Below are positions 53,160 through 64,000 of a stretch of DNA of 64,000 bases, piece by piece. Below the pieces are notes generated by a model that saw only the letters and a list, made by a program, of their open reading frames with translations, did not search any database and was not told where the DNA came from. A program made the translations under genes and the position numbers. Numbering within the stretch: the first letter of the stretch is position 1; the number at the start of each line of letters is the position of its first letter. The DNA is from Adiantum capillus-veneris (Eukaryota; Streptophyta; Polypodiopsida; Polypodiales; Pteridaceae): the NCBI GenBank assembly GCA_014529385.2, contig CM043952.1, positions 63,228,870 to 63,292,869 on the forward strand, written 5' to 3'.

Positions 53160-53340
53160 GAGCGCCGAAAACTCAGATCTGAGTTTTTGGACGCTCTCGG
53201 TTATTTTTTTACCCCTGGCCGCGTCACTATGAGCGTCGCTAAGTTACAAGTAAACTAGCAACGCTCATAGCGACGCCGTGGGTTTTCACTTTTGAGCGTC
53301 GCACTGCGAGCATCGCTAATGTGAAGTACCTCTTGTAGTG
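53160..53340. repeat. CACTA right subterminal repeats and TIR
   Basis: GAGCGTCGC(T/A) and GCTCATAGCGACG copies in both orientations, ending with ACCTCTTGTAGTG. Mirrors the left end. Confidence 0.88.
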
Positions 53341-53521
53341 AAATTCCATTAGTCCCGGAGTTGACCAAAGAGGTTTGTGCAAGATAGGCAAGACCAAATA
53401 GACCTTTTTTGATGGATGGCCTAGGGCCAAATCATTTTGAACTGAAATTGCCATTGTTTCTTAACGAATGAGACCCTCTATCTCTATTTAAAAGTAAGAT
53501 GAAGAGGAGGGAGTGGATCAG

Positions 53522-54998
53522 TGTAACATTAACTTGTGTGTAGCGGAAAATAACATAGACATAGTGAGCATTTCATTAGAATAGATTCCTAATGAGCATA
53601 GCAAGAGTGCTTGGATGGAGAGAGCAACAAAGGCATAACACCTAGTTAGATAGGCATGAACAATACTTCAAAAAGAGAGAGAAATTAAGCTATTGACAAC
53701 AGTTGAGGACCGGATTTATATGGAGCCGTAGTCCCCTCTCCAAAAGGCTTTGTATTATAGGTTTCCCCGAGTCAAGGGAGACATTTTACAATACAATACT
53801 TTGTGTTCCTTCAATAACTTGCTGATGCAATGAAGATGGAAGCTTCAAGCACCAAGCTCACACTTGTAAAACACAACATCAATTCCCTTACGGTCTCATA
53901 CCCAAGACCTCACACACCTTCGAAGATGGTGAGAGCTAGCGGGGTATGAGAGTAGATCGAGAGGAAGAAGGAGTATTCTTACGAGAAAGAAGTATGTCTC
54001 CTCACATAATCACTCATAATAGCTTAGCATAGCTTAGTAATTAGCATGATACAGGAGATGAGTATGCATTGGAGCTTGGCTCTTGGTTGGATTTGCATCA
54101 CAAAGCCAAGATTTGTTGGTGTAGGCCTTCCTTCTCACAAGCCTGGAGTAGATGATGGGCTTTCCATTAAAGCTTGAGAAGGAGAGATAGTCTTCTTTAC
54201 TTCACACATGAGCTTGTGTGAGTGTGTAGGTGATAATGCCTTTTGCAAAATCACCCCCCCTCTCTCTTGGTCGACCCCTTTTGCTAATTGCACATGCTGG
54301 CATCCTATTGGACCCTGCAAAGCTTAGCCAATGATAATTAAGAAGCATAAGTGATAGCCTTGTGAAATGTGTCCCCCTTTCCCCTTTTGTGAGAGCTTTA
54401 GGTATTTAAATAATGCAATTAAACGCTCATTGAACCCCTTGGGAGACTGTCCAATAGTCTTCTAGAGAGCTTAATTTTTATTAGTTCTTTTATCAAGTGT
54501 TTTTAAATGAAGTAAACTAAATTTACTCTAGCCTAATTCTCATTGGTCCACCTCTATGGCAATCCAATAGGATTTGAATGCACCTTGGGGACAACTGGGC
54601 TAGGGAGCTAACATGTGTCCACTATGCCCTTTGTCTAAAGGAGCTTGCAAGAGTGTGTGTGCGTTTCTCTCTCATCCCCTACTAAAAGGGCTCGTCCCCT
54701 CAAGGATAGGGATGTGGGAAGAATTTTGAGTCTTTCCACAAGCATCCAATTTACCCTAAGCTTGACCATTGGACATAACCTTTGAATTTTGGAAGCTTAG
54801 CATTTTGGAAGTCTTAATGTGTGGAACCTTAGGGTCTTTGAAGCCCATTGATGCACATTGCTCTCTTGCAGATGGTGTGACCGGTCTACCAGCCTAACCA
54901 ATATTCTAGCCTTTTCTCCCCTCGTACTTCCCCATATTAAATGATCAGTTTAACATGAGAAAATCATTTAGGAGAATTAGATATTAGTTATTATGATA
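53522..54998 (-). repeat. 3' LTR (1,477 bp)
   Basis: Starts TGTAACA; ends TGATA where the other LTR has TGACA, so the terminal CA has mutated to TA. Several indels separate the two LTRs, so the element is older than the copia and first gypsy elements. Confidence 0.93.
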
Positions 54999-55012
54999 TT
55001 ACCTCTCTCTTG
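54999..55012 (-). promoter_or_regulatory. Polypurine tract
   Basis: The minus strand reads CAAGAGAGAGGTAA next to the 3' LTR. Confidence 0.75.
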
Positions 55013-55372
55013 AAATCATAGTTGTCCTTGACTATGGGGTAGAGAAGATAAAGCCGAGTCATTAGTCCTTTTCCCAGCAGGTAGACGATCCCTATTTTAC
55101 CCTACGACATCGTTCCAGAATGGATGACTAATCCATTTGGCACTTGAGAGCCTAAGCTGCCGCAAGCATGTTTGTGCATTAGTCCTATCAATCTTCCATA
55201 GTAAAGTGACAAGGTCTACTTGGTGTTTGGAAGACGCCGTCTCCACAAACTTGATGCTAAGCATGCATACTTCTCAACATTTGTGCACAATAAAGAAAAA
55301 GAGAGTCTTAAAGACAAAAACTTTGTTCATTTTAAACATTTTTACATTTGCTTACTCTAGGGAAGCATTGTA
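55013..55372. other. Gypsy 3' untranslated part left of inversion breakpoint
   Basis: No gene. On the minus strand it begins TTACAATGCTTCCCTAG, which would give pol a stop shortly after the breakpoint if the inversion is undone. Confidence 0.5.
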
Positions 55373-55376
55373 AGCA

Positions 55377-57143
55377 TTGCTGCAAGGGTCGACCTACTTC
55401 AGTAGGATTGACCTAAAAAGTGGCTACCATCAAATAAGGATAGTTGATCAAGACATTGTAAAGACCACATTTCGCACTATGTTTGGTCTTTACAAATACA
55501 TTGTCATACCTTTTGGCTTGACCAATGCACCAGCCACATTTAACCACTTGATGGAGAAGCTATTCAGGCCTCACCGAACCTTTACTGGAGTATTCTTTGA
55601 TGATATAATCATCTACTCTAATTTTCTAGATCACAAGCAACATCTCCAGGTAATATTTCAAGTCTTACAAGAGAATAAAATCTATATTATAAATTAAAAA
55701 AGTGAGTTTTTCTTACAAGAGATTCAGTATTTAGGTCATATTATCTCTCAAGATGGCATCCAAATGGTTTCCATCAAAGCTAGAGGTAATAAAAGGATGA
55801 CCTAATCCAAGGAATCTACATGAACTAAGAAGCTTTATTGGTATGTGTGCATACTATAGATGCTTCATAGAAAAGTTCTCACAAATCGCGGGACCATTAC
55901 ATGACCTAACAAAGAAAAACATTAGGTATACATGGTCTGCAACTTACATTGCCGGATCTCTCAAAGCGATTTGAGGTCCAATGTGACGCTTGTGGTGATT
56001 GCCTTGGAGTTGTTTTGCTCCAAGAAGGGCACGCCATAGCCTACAAAAGTCGAAGGCTTTACCCTGTTGAGCAAGCTCTAGGCATATATGAAAAGGAACT
56101 CCTCGCAGTTCTACATGCCTTAGACTCATGGAAGCACTATTTATTGGGGACTCCTTTCATTCTGCGGGTGGATTACCAAAGCCTTAAGTACTTCATGACG
56201 CTGCCAGGAGTTTTTTGGAGCAAGGGATTGCGCATATGTACATACACATGCATGGTGCATCAAATAAAGAATTGCCCATTTTTCAGAGCCAGGTGGTTAC
56301 GTGGGGCCCACATGTGTACAGGTAGGACAGGGTGTACATAGTGCATCGATTTTCACTATTACCAGTACCACTGTGTTTTTTCTACAATAAGGAGGAGTTG
56401 GTAGCGCGTAAAACTTCTCGAGGAAGCTATCCGCGGGCCGACGACATGAGGTAAGCAGGTGCGTCAGATGGCATCTAGTGGCGTCAGGAGGTCGAACGGG
56501 GTCAATACTTGCACGCGGATGAGTACGGACACAACGTGGATGTTTTCTTGTGATAATTATGCAGAGAGGTCATCATGAAGACCATATTTTGGGGCCACTT
56601 CATGTGGTGGCGGGATGCCTTATTGAAAAAAGTCGAGTGCCAGGTGTGCGGATGATGCAAAAAGGTGACAACTATGCACTGCGAGGTCAGTTTTTGGCCT
56701 GTTCGGGGTCCGTTTGAGGTCATCAAAAAGGCCAAGGGTGCCCAAGTAATAAAGATAAGTGTGGGAACTGAAAAAACAGAGAGAAGACCAGAAAAAACGT
56801 AGAGAAGAGAGGAGGAACAGCCGCACGTGTGTTTTTGGTGTTTTTGGAGCCTGTTTTGGCCCTAAACTACTCATTCGAGGTCGGATTTGAGCACTTTGAC
56901 ATTGTAGACAGGGGTTTTGGGCCGTTGCGGACGCGATGGCGCTGTCCATTTTGCCAAATTCCTCACTCTTTTCTTGTTGTTTTTCTGTGTAAGTTTCTCC
57001 TATGAGCGAAGTTTCTGCTCTAGTTTGTGATTGTATCTGGCTTATTTTACCCATATTGTGTGAGCTATTTGCCCCATTGGTGTTGGCCCAAGCTCAATTG
57101 TATCTAAACATCAGAAATTCTCCTCTTTTGAGCTGAGTTTTTT

Positions 57144-57182
<39 letters not shown>

Positions 57183-58900
57183 TGTGTGGAGTGGGCAAGT
57201 GGATAGTCTCTCTCCTCTCACTCCAGAGGTGTGTTCCCTGTCTCGGCCAGGTGTGTTGTCTAAGCCGAGTGGTGCCCCATAGTGTGTGTGTGTGTATCTT
57301 CCCAAGAGTGTGTGTTGGGTCGTTATAGAGGCGCTGTGTGTGTTTTCATCCCGCTCACAACGCAGACCAAGCTCTCTGAAAAACAAATGATGTCGGAAAA
57401 TTTCCTTTTGCAATTTCATTTTCATATTGCTCACGTTGTTGGCAAGCATAATCAAATAGCCGATGCACTCTCAAGACGGCCGAGAGTGAATGTGGTTTCC
57501 ATAGCAACTCACAATGATCTATCTTCTATGATAGATGAGTACGCTATTGATCCCAATTTTAGAGATGTGATTTCAGCCCTTGCACTAGGGAAGAAAGAGG
57601 AACCATTTACCTTACAAGATGGTTATCTTCTGTATGGCAATAGACCATGCGTTACTAACTCACTATGTGAGAAAGTAATGTATGAATCTCATGCTCCTCC
57701 TTATGCAGGGCATAGAGGGATTCAGTCTACCCTAAAAGGGATAGAAACGTATTTCTATTGGCCTGCCACGAAAGAAAACACTACAAGAGTATGTTTCTAA
57801 ATGTGTGGTATGCCAAAAGACGAAGTTTGATAGAGGGAAGCAACCTAGATTGCTTCAACCTTTGCCAATCCCTAATTCACCATGGGAGAGCATATCCATG
57901 GATTTTATCTTTGGATTGCCTAAGTCTATCCATGGCAATACGGGAATATGGATGATAGTAGACAGGTTCAGCAAACAAGCTCATTTTATACTTGTAAAAA
58001 AGACTATCAAAACCCATCAAATGGCAACCCTCTTTATATCACAAATCTTCAAGTACCATGGCTTGCCAATGTCCATAGTGTCCGATAGAGATCCTAGAAT
58101 GGCCAGTAATTTTTGGAAAGGTCTCTTTGAGAATTAAAGGACAAATCTAAACTTCTCTTCGGCCTATCACCCTCAAATGGATGGCCAAAGTGAAATAGCT
58201 AACCTAACAATTCTTGATCTATTAAAAACCTATGTAATGGAAGTAGATCAAAGGTTCCTAATGGGAGAAGTACTTACCGTTAGTGGAGTATGCCTACAAT
58301 AATATTGTACATACCTCCATGGGTGAAGAACCTTTCGAGGTAATTGAGGGAAGATCCAAAAGTCCCCTGCTACTTAAGGTACACGAGAAGATCTTTGCTA
58401 CAGATGAGTATAGCCGAGACCTACAAGAATCTTTCCAAAAGATTAAGGATGCTATCTCTATCTCACAACAAAGTCAAAAGGTTGCTGCTAATAAGCACAG
58501 AAGAGCCCACGCCTTTAAATAAAGAAAATGATTGGGTCTTGCTGAAATTTTCCAAGGCTCGATTAAGGTACACAACGGGCAAAAATCCTACAAGACACCA
58601 AAAGTACTATACTAAACTATCAAAAAGGTACTATGATCCCTTTCAGATTCTTAGGCCGATCAATGAGATGGCCTATCAACTCAAGTTGCCCAGTCATTGG
58701 CACCTCAAGAATCAACTATTGAAGACCCACCGGAGATTGAGGACCAAGAAGAGGTGTTGCAATCCGAGTCCATTCTCCGACATGAAGACAAGGTATTGAG
58801 AGGCGGTAAGATTATCTAAGGGTATCTTATTAAGTTTAAGAACTATCCTTTTGAAAATGCTAGATGGATGCAAGGCATACAATTAAAGGATAACCTAAAC
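55377..58900 (+). pseudogene. Inverted gypsy pol segment (RT C-half to integrase end)
   Basis: Starts mid-RT at QGSTYFSRIDLKSGYHQIRI, then FGLTNAPATF and FFDDI (catalytic DD). RNase H (55,949-56,200: VQCDACGDCLG, then LRVDYQSLKYFMT) is interrupted by a solo LTR and resumes at 57,364 with QTKLSEKQM and ADALSRRP. Integrase: HRGIQSTLKGIETYFYWP, SMDFIFGLP, SDRDPRMASNFW. The end (58,344-58,900) is chromodomain-like: GYLIKFKNYPFENARWM. Stops and shifts occur near 55,700-55,950, 57,800 and 58,137. The strand is opposite to gag and the LTR signals. Confidence 0.9.
56202..57359. mobile_element. Solo LTR inside RNase H (1,158 bp)
   Basis: Begins TGCCAGGAG and ends CGCTCACA, flanked by ACGC on both sides (56,198-56,201 and 57,360-57,363). 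Removing it with one ACGC rejoins the RNase H frame exactly (...YFMT / QTKL...). GT runs occur at about 57,149-57,181 and 57,280-57,297. No internal coding domain seen, so solo LTR rather than full element; orientation unknown. Confidence 0.7.
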
Positions 58901-58904
58901 CTTG

Positions 58905-60290
58905 TTATCAAATATGTCTTCCACCCATGGAATGGGAAACCTATACTTGATAATGATCCTATTTAGTGCTCTATAATCGACACACATATGATATGTGTCA
59001 TCTTTCCTTTGCACTAATAACATGGGTGAACAAAATGGAGACGAGCTAGGCCTAACCATGCCCTTCTCAACTCACTCGTGCACTTGCCGCATAATCTCCT
59101 ATTGTTAAACTTGAGATTGCATGGTCATGATTGTCTCGTTTAGGAGGTAGTTCACAAGGGATGTTGTCAATAAAAACATCTTGAAATCCCTTGAGAAAAT
59201 TGGATAACTCTGATTCCTTGTGATTGTTTATATTTTCTTTTGCTAAAGCATTAGGTTCATTTTGAGAATCTTTAACAAAAATCATGTACACAAAAATAGA
59301 GCTCTTTATTGACTTACTAAAAGCTTGCGTATGTACAATGGGTATGGTGTTACCCAACTCCTTAGCATCTATGTACATATCTTTTTTCCTGAACTTAAAG
59401 TAGATTTGCCTTTCAGGGAATTTAACATTGGCAGCCATGCGATCAAACCATGGTGCCCCTAGGATTACATCCTCGTGCTTGAGAGGAGAGATAAAGAAGT
59501 CCTCCTTGTCCACATAGCTTTGGACATGGAGCCTCAATTTCCCAATTAAGGGAGTGAGTGAAGCTTCTTGCCCCTTGAAAGCACCATCGGCAGGTAGGAC
59601 ATCTCCCATCTCATAGGCTTGGATGCCTAGCTTGGTGGCCAACTTTGTGGATATGAAATTGTGAGTAGAACCAGGGTCAAAGAGAATAAAAGCATCATGT
59701 TCTCTTACCTTTCCCCAAGCATGGCATAGAGGAGATCTTTTGTGGTGAGCATCCTCTTCTTGGATTTCGACCAAGGTAGCTCTAGGAGGCTCATTTCGTG
59801 TATTTTTGTGGGGACAAGCACGATAAGCATGACCTTGCTCCCCACACTTGAAACAGCGATTATCTTTACGATAATGCTCAAGCTCTTTAGGAGAGAGTTT
59901 ATTTTTGCCTTTATAAACTCCCTTCTCCTTAGCTTTGTTGTTATTGGCGTTGCCTTTAGGAGACTTTTGGACATTATCCTTCCCCTTGGGCTCATTATTA
60001 CGGTCCTTGTTCTTCGTGGGATTAAGATTTCTCTTAGCCCCTTGTTGGAAATTGATTCGTGAAGCCACCATGGTATGGTGTATAACCGCAGATATGGTGC
60101 GTGGCCTTTGGGAGTTATTATACTCCAGCATATCTTCAGTTAGACCCGCACAAATTTTTTGTTTTTGCTCTCCAAAATCCATCCTTTTGAAGACAGTGGC
60201 TTTGAGATGTAAGTCCCAAAACTTGTCTACATATTTGTGGATAGATTTGTTGGGAGAGAGCTTCAAGCTTCGCCATTAGGTGAGTACTTT
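58905..60290 (-). pseudogene. Gypsy gag C-half, protease and RT N-terminus
   Basis: From 60,266: YVDKFWDLHLKATVF (gag), Lys/Asn-rich linker, knuckle CFKCGEQGHAYRACP, then protease with FILFDPGSTHNFIS (triplet DPG), VILGAPWF near its end, and the linker GFQDVF. RT begins after the main frame stops at 59,067: EKGMVRPSSSPF, LLVQRKDD, MCVDYRALNR, PIPWVEDIFDN, and ends at about 58,905, the inversion breakpoint. The missing part of RT is at 55,377 on the other strand. Confidence 0.9.
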
Positions 60291-61314
60291 GTCTTTGGCA
60301 TCAGTAGCCAAAAACTGCTTCATGATGGAAGCTCTTAAAGCTTTCCATGTTCGTGGAGCTTCACCGTTTGCCCATAGGCTAGACCATCATTGCTTGGCAG
60401 AATTATAGCTACATGGCATAGCTTAGAGGAGTCCTTGAAGCCCTCATCTCCAAATGTCGCGTTGAATTGCTGAATAAGGCCAAGACTTTGTCTGTAGCAC
60501 CAAAGGTGCCATCATAGGTAAGGAAAGAGATGTTCTTTCCTCCCTCTTTGAACTTTTTGAGCTTGGACGACCTCTTCCACACACGGCATAGGATTTCCTA
60601 AGGCCTCTTCGTTTTGGTGGTTCGAAAGCTGCACCATCACTTTCTTCAGAAGAGGAAGAGTTTGAGGAGGATGGAGAAGAGGGTGACCTCTTTCTCGCCT
60701 TTTTCTTCCCTTGTTCCTCCTTGTCTGCACCATCACTTTCTTCATAAGAGGAAGAAGATGAAGAAGATGGAGAAGAGGGTGACCTCTTTCTTGCCTTTTT
60801 CTTCTCTTGTTTTCTATTGTCCCTCTTTGAATTATGGTGTGGAGAAGTGTGCGATGGTCTTCTCCATTTTGGGGGTGTTGGAGATGTTTTGACAATCGTC
60901 TTCGTGGAGCCATCTCCGCTGATGTGGCAGGAGACTCACTTCTTTCTCGTTCTTTTGGTGGGGGCTCTACCATTGAAACTTGAATTTCTCCTTTAAGAAG
61001 GAGATGCGTCGTCAAGTAGTAGATTTTTGAGCCCTTCGTACGGATCCTCTTCTTCCTCCCTTATCAGAGAGAGGCCTCTTTTGGAAGTCTCACAAGGAGG
61101 CTTCCTCAATACTCTCTCTTCTTGTGGGGAGTTTGGAGAATCCCATGAGCACATAGCTGTCGTTGCCCTTCACTTTGGAGGGATGGGTTGCCCATGGCTT
61201 GTTGAAGCCTAGAACAAGGTAATTAACAAGCATAGGGGCATCATTAGTAGCCTGTTCATTAGCAAAATCAAAGCTATCAACATTACTTTCACTCTCTTTA
61301 CTATTGTCAGCCAT
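60291..61314 (-). pseudogene. Gypsy gag N-terminal part
   Basis: Starts at ATG 61,314 (MADNSKESESNVDSFDFANE). A downstream Ser/Arg/Lys-rich stretch contains two copies of a KARKRSPSSPSSS unit with SYEESDGA-type ends, encoded by an exact-period 96-bp tandem duplication (from 60,631 and 60,727). Stops and shifts separate it from the rest of gag. Confidence 0.6.
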
Positions 61315-61716
61315 TCTAACAACTTTCATGTGTAGAATTTTTAAGCATAATTTGGCACTTCAAGCCCTAGTTGCTACTCCTCTTAACCCCTTTAGAAAAG
61401 AACTCAAGCTCTTGTACCCGTGGCTCAAATATCATTAATTTCAAGGAATAGAAGAGAGGGTCTTTGAACACCAAAACAGTACCGGCTCTTGTCAAGCTTC
61501 TAATAACTCAATAGTGGTTATGCCGTAGGCAAGCCCTGTAGGACTCCACTAATAAGACCATAGCTCTTGACGGTGATGCCCCGTTATCTACACCAAGAAG
61601 GCGCATTGCAAGGCTGACAAATCCCTATTCTACTTACTCAATTGCAATTAATAATACCAACCATTTATAGTCATCTTGAGGACCTCTCTTCTTGAGCAAG
61701 AAAAGAGAAACCTTGT

Positions 61717-61728
61717 GCTTTGATACCA
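61717..61728 (-). promoter_or_regulatory. Gypsy primer-binding site
   Basis: The minus strand reads TGGTATCAAAGC, initiator tRNA-Met type with one mismatch, one base from the LTR. Confidence 0.88.
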
Positions 61729-61729
61729 A

Positions 61730-63172
61730 TGTAACATTTAATGGTCTAGTAACGTGTGTAGCAGAAAATAACATAGACATAGTGAGAATTTCATTGAAAT
61801 AGATTTCTAATGAGCATAGCAAGAGTGCTTGGATGGAGAGAGCAACAAAAGCATAACACCTAGTTAGATAGGCATGAACAATTCTTCAAAAAGAGAGAGA
61901 ATTAAGCTATTGACAACATTTGAGGACCGGATTTACATGGAGCCACGATCCCCCCTCCAAAAGGCTTTGTATTATAGGTTTCCCCCATCAAGGGAGACAT
62001 TTTACAATACAATACTTTGTATTCGTTCAATAACTTGTTGGTGCAATGAAGATGGAAGCTTCAAGACCAAGCTCACACTTGTAAAACACAACATCAATTC
62101 CCTTACGGTCTCATACCCAAGACCTCACACACCTTCAAAGATGGTGAGAGCTAGCGGGGTATGAGAGTAGATCGTGAGGAATAAGGAGTATTCTTACGAG
62201 AAAGAAGTCATAATAGCTTAGCATAGCTTAGTAATTAGCATGGTAGAGGAGATGAGCATGCATTGAAGCTTGGATCTTGGTTGGATTTGCATCACAAAGC
62301 CAAGATTTGTTGGTGTAGGTCTCCCTTCTCACAAGCTTGGAGTAGATGATGAGCTTTCCATTAAAGCTTGAGAAGGAGAGATATTCTTCTTCACTTCACA
62401 CATGAGCTTGTGTGAGTATGTAGGTGATAATGCCTTTTGCAAAAATCGGTCCCCCCCCCCTCTGCAAAGCTTAGCCAATGATAATTAAGAAGCATAAGTG
62501 ATAGCCTTGTGACATGTGTCCCCCTTTCCCCTTTTGTGAGAGCTTTAGGTATTTAAATAATGCAATTAAATTCTCATTGGACACCTTGGGAGACTGTCCA
62601 ATAGTCTTCTAGAGAGCTTAATTTCTATTGGTTCTTTTATCAAGGGTTTTTAAATGAATTAAACCAAATTTACTCTAGCCTAATTCTCATTGGTCCACCT
62701 CTATGGCCATCCAATAGGATTTGAATGCACCTTAGGGGCAATTGGGCTAAGGAGCTGACGCGTGTCCACTATGCCCTTTGTGTAAAGGGAGCTTCCAAGA
62801 GTGTGTGTGTGTGTGTGTTTCTCTCTCATCCCTTACTAAAAGGGCTCGCCCCCTCAAGGATAGGGATGTGGGAAGACTTTTGAGTCTTCCCACAAGCATC
62901 CAATTTACCCTAAGCTTGACCATTGGACATAATCATCGAATTTTGGAACCTTAGCATTTTGGAAGTCTTAATGGGCTGAATCTTAGGGTCTTTGAAGCCC
63001 ATTGATGCATATTGCTCTTTTGCAGATGGCCCACCCGTCGGATCCCTACTGTGACCGGTCTGCTAGCCTAACCAATATTCTAGCTTTTTCTCCTCTGGTA
63101 CTTTCCCCTAATAAATGATCAGTTTAACATGAGAAAATCATTTAGGAGAATTAGATATTAGTTATTATGACA
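61730..63172 (-). repeat. 5' LTR (1,443 bp)
   Basis: Starts TGTAACA and ends TGACA on the plus strand. Relative to the other LTR it lacks stretches near 62,210 and 62,452-62,462, where a C run replaces about 50 bp. Confidence 0.93.
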
Positions 63173-63209
63173 ATCAGCACAAAGATATGGGGGATCATTG
63201 AGGAGGAAA

Positions 63210-63401
63210 TGTTGGGGTATAAAGCCCAATGTGGTCGCCCAGGTAAGTGGGCGGGCCACCAGGTATGTACACATATTCTTTTGTAAAAACCTAATAAGAA
63301 CTCACTATGCTCTACACATTGCAATAGAGCGAGTTCACCATATCGTCGTGCTCTTCTTCTCGCACTCTCTCTCGCGTCGCACTTCCGCTCGTACTCCTTC
63401 A
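63210..63401 (+). repeat. 5' LTR of another retrotransposon (192 bp)
   Basis: TGTTGGGG...CTCCTTCA, followed two bases later by TGGTATCAGAGC (63,404-63,415), an initiator tRNA-Met primer site in plus orientation. The element continues past the window edge. Confidence 0.75.
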
Positions 63402-64000
63402 ACTGGTATCAGAGCTCAGATCGAGGCTCGGGGCAGCACTGCAGGAGTCTAGAGTCACCAGCTCAGATTGGAATAAAATTCGATAGACAAAGACACGGCC
63501 CCAAATCTTGTGGGACAGCCTGTAGGCCTCGGTGTGCTCAGAATTTCATTCTGAGGTCATCTCGGTCACCGTTCGGCTTCGACAAAGTTCTGCGCAGGCC
63601 ATTTTCGACTACGTGGTCTCAGCGGGTGTAGATCCGACTCTGCAAATTTGGGGTTTTCAGCCTACGACTGCAGGTGCTGAGGATATTGACACTCCCAAAG
63701 TGTTTATTTGTGGCTGTCTACACATCGAAGGACAGCTCACAGTTCTTGGACGAGTGTCACATACGACACGGGCGCATCTACACACAGACTGTAGGCGACA
63801 TCCACTAGTTCATCAGGTAGCTTGTGTTTGCTGCTTGATATTCCAGATTTCATCCTGACATTGCAGGTACTTCCACATGGGATGTATTGTCAGAGATGAT
63901 GTATGTCTGTTGAGGGTTTGCTGGTTGTGAGTCACGCAGCAAACAACCGCCGCAGCGGTTACAGCATACAGTGGGCAATTTGTGGATGTATGACTTTGTG
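63402..64000 (+). mobile_element. Partial retrotransposon interior
   Basis: Leader after the primer site; no gag domain before the window ends. A 108-codon plus frame (63,532-63,858) has no recognised domain. The short LTR suggests Ty1/copia or a small non-autonomous type. Confidence 0.5.

Larger units (their letters stand above)
41241..53340 (-). mobile_element. CACTA (En/Spm-type) DNA transposon
   Basis: Ends are CACTACAAGAGGT and its exact inverse, flanked by a 3-bp AAA duplication (41,238-41,240 and 53,341-53,343). Subterminal GCGTCGC-type repeats lie at both ends. Two transposon genes run on the minus strand: a TNP2-like transposase (49,200-50,930) and a Transposase_24-like protein (47,023-48,030). 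The 5.2-kb copia element inside makes it 12.1 kb; without it, about 6.9 kb. TNP2 has an in-frame stop, so it is probably not self-mobile. Confidence 0.93.
53522..63172 (-). mobile_element. Ty3/gypsy element with an internal pol inversion, 9.65 kb
   Basis: LTRs 53,522-54,998 and 61,730-63,172; perfect ATCAG duplication (53,517-53,521 and 63,173-63,177). PBS by the right LTR and polypurine tract by the left LTR both give minus orientation, and gag-protease-RT start (61,314-58,905) is minus. But the rest of RT, RNase H, integrase and C-terminus (55,377-58,900) are on the plus strand: that block is inverted. A solo LTR also sits in RNase H. Inactive. Confidence 0.93.

Noticed and set aside
56620-57054. 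144-codon minus frame inside the solo LTR
   Set aside because: No domain, and it lies in LTR sequence.

Overview
This is a land-plant nuclear window (plant-type Ty1/copia, Ty3/gypsy, CACTA and hAT elements, telo-boxes, long CT/GA microsatellites). It is almost entirely transposable elements nested in one another. I cannot fix the species. The only intact non-transposon gene I can support is a small three-helix membrane protein (38,910-39,320, minus).

1-12.3 kb: old, broken material. A DUF4283-type fragment with a 13-bp frame-breaking duplication (805-1,315), a 205-bp-arm inverted repeat (3,985-4,524), a decayed gypsy pol (5,640-7,640), and a gag-only element (10,263-12,282) next to dispersed repeat copy A (8,817-10,110). 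Copy A carries a conserved Cys/His-rich ORF.

12.3-21.3 kb: a decayed hAT transposase (13,354-15,500) preceded by an array of about nine hairpins whose outer stems covary. Next come a protein-kinase-like pseudogene split by a solo LTR, and a 62-65 bp satellite of about 16 monomers.

21.3-36.1 kb: copy B of the dispersed repeat, split by a 13.5-kb Ty3/gypsy element (22,273-35,809) that is near intact and unusual. Gag is in two ORFs joined at TGATG, the second with four zinc knuckles. A TGA separates it from the protease, and a +1 shift leads into pol. Pol carries a second retropepsin-like domain after integrase, and a separate accessory ORF has its own TATA box. Copy A gives the empty site.

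36.1-41.2 kb: a repeat-bearing gag relic, repeats, the small membrane-protein gene with telo-boxes upstream, and a palindrome-rich MITE.

41.2-53.3 kb: a complete-ended CACTA element (AAA target duplication, 13-bp inverted ends, GCGTCGC subterminal repeats, TNP2 and Transposase_24 relics). A young Ty1/copia element (41,635-46,813, AGTAA duplication, two LTR differences seen) sits inside it.

53.5-63.2 kb: a Ty3/gypsy element with a perfect ATCAG duplication whose pol, from mid-RT to its C-terminal end, is inverted relative to gag-protease. Its RNase H is also split by a solo LTR. From 63,210 the 5' end of another retrotransposon runs off the window.
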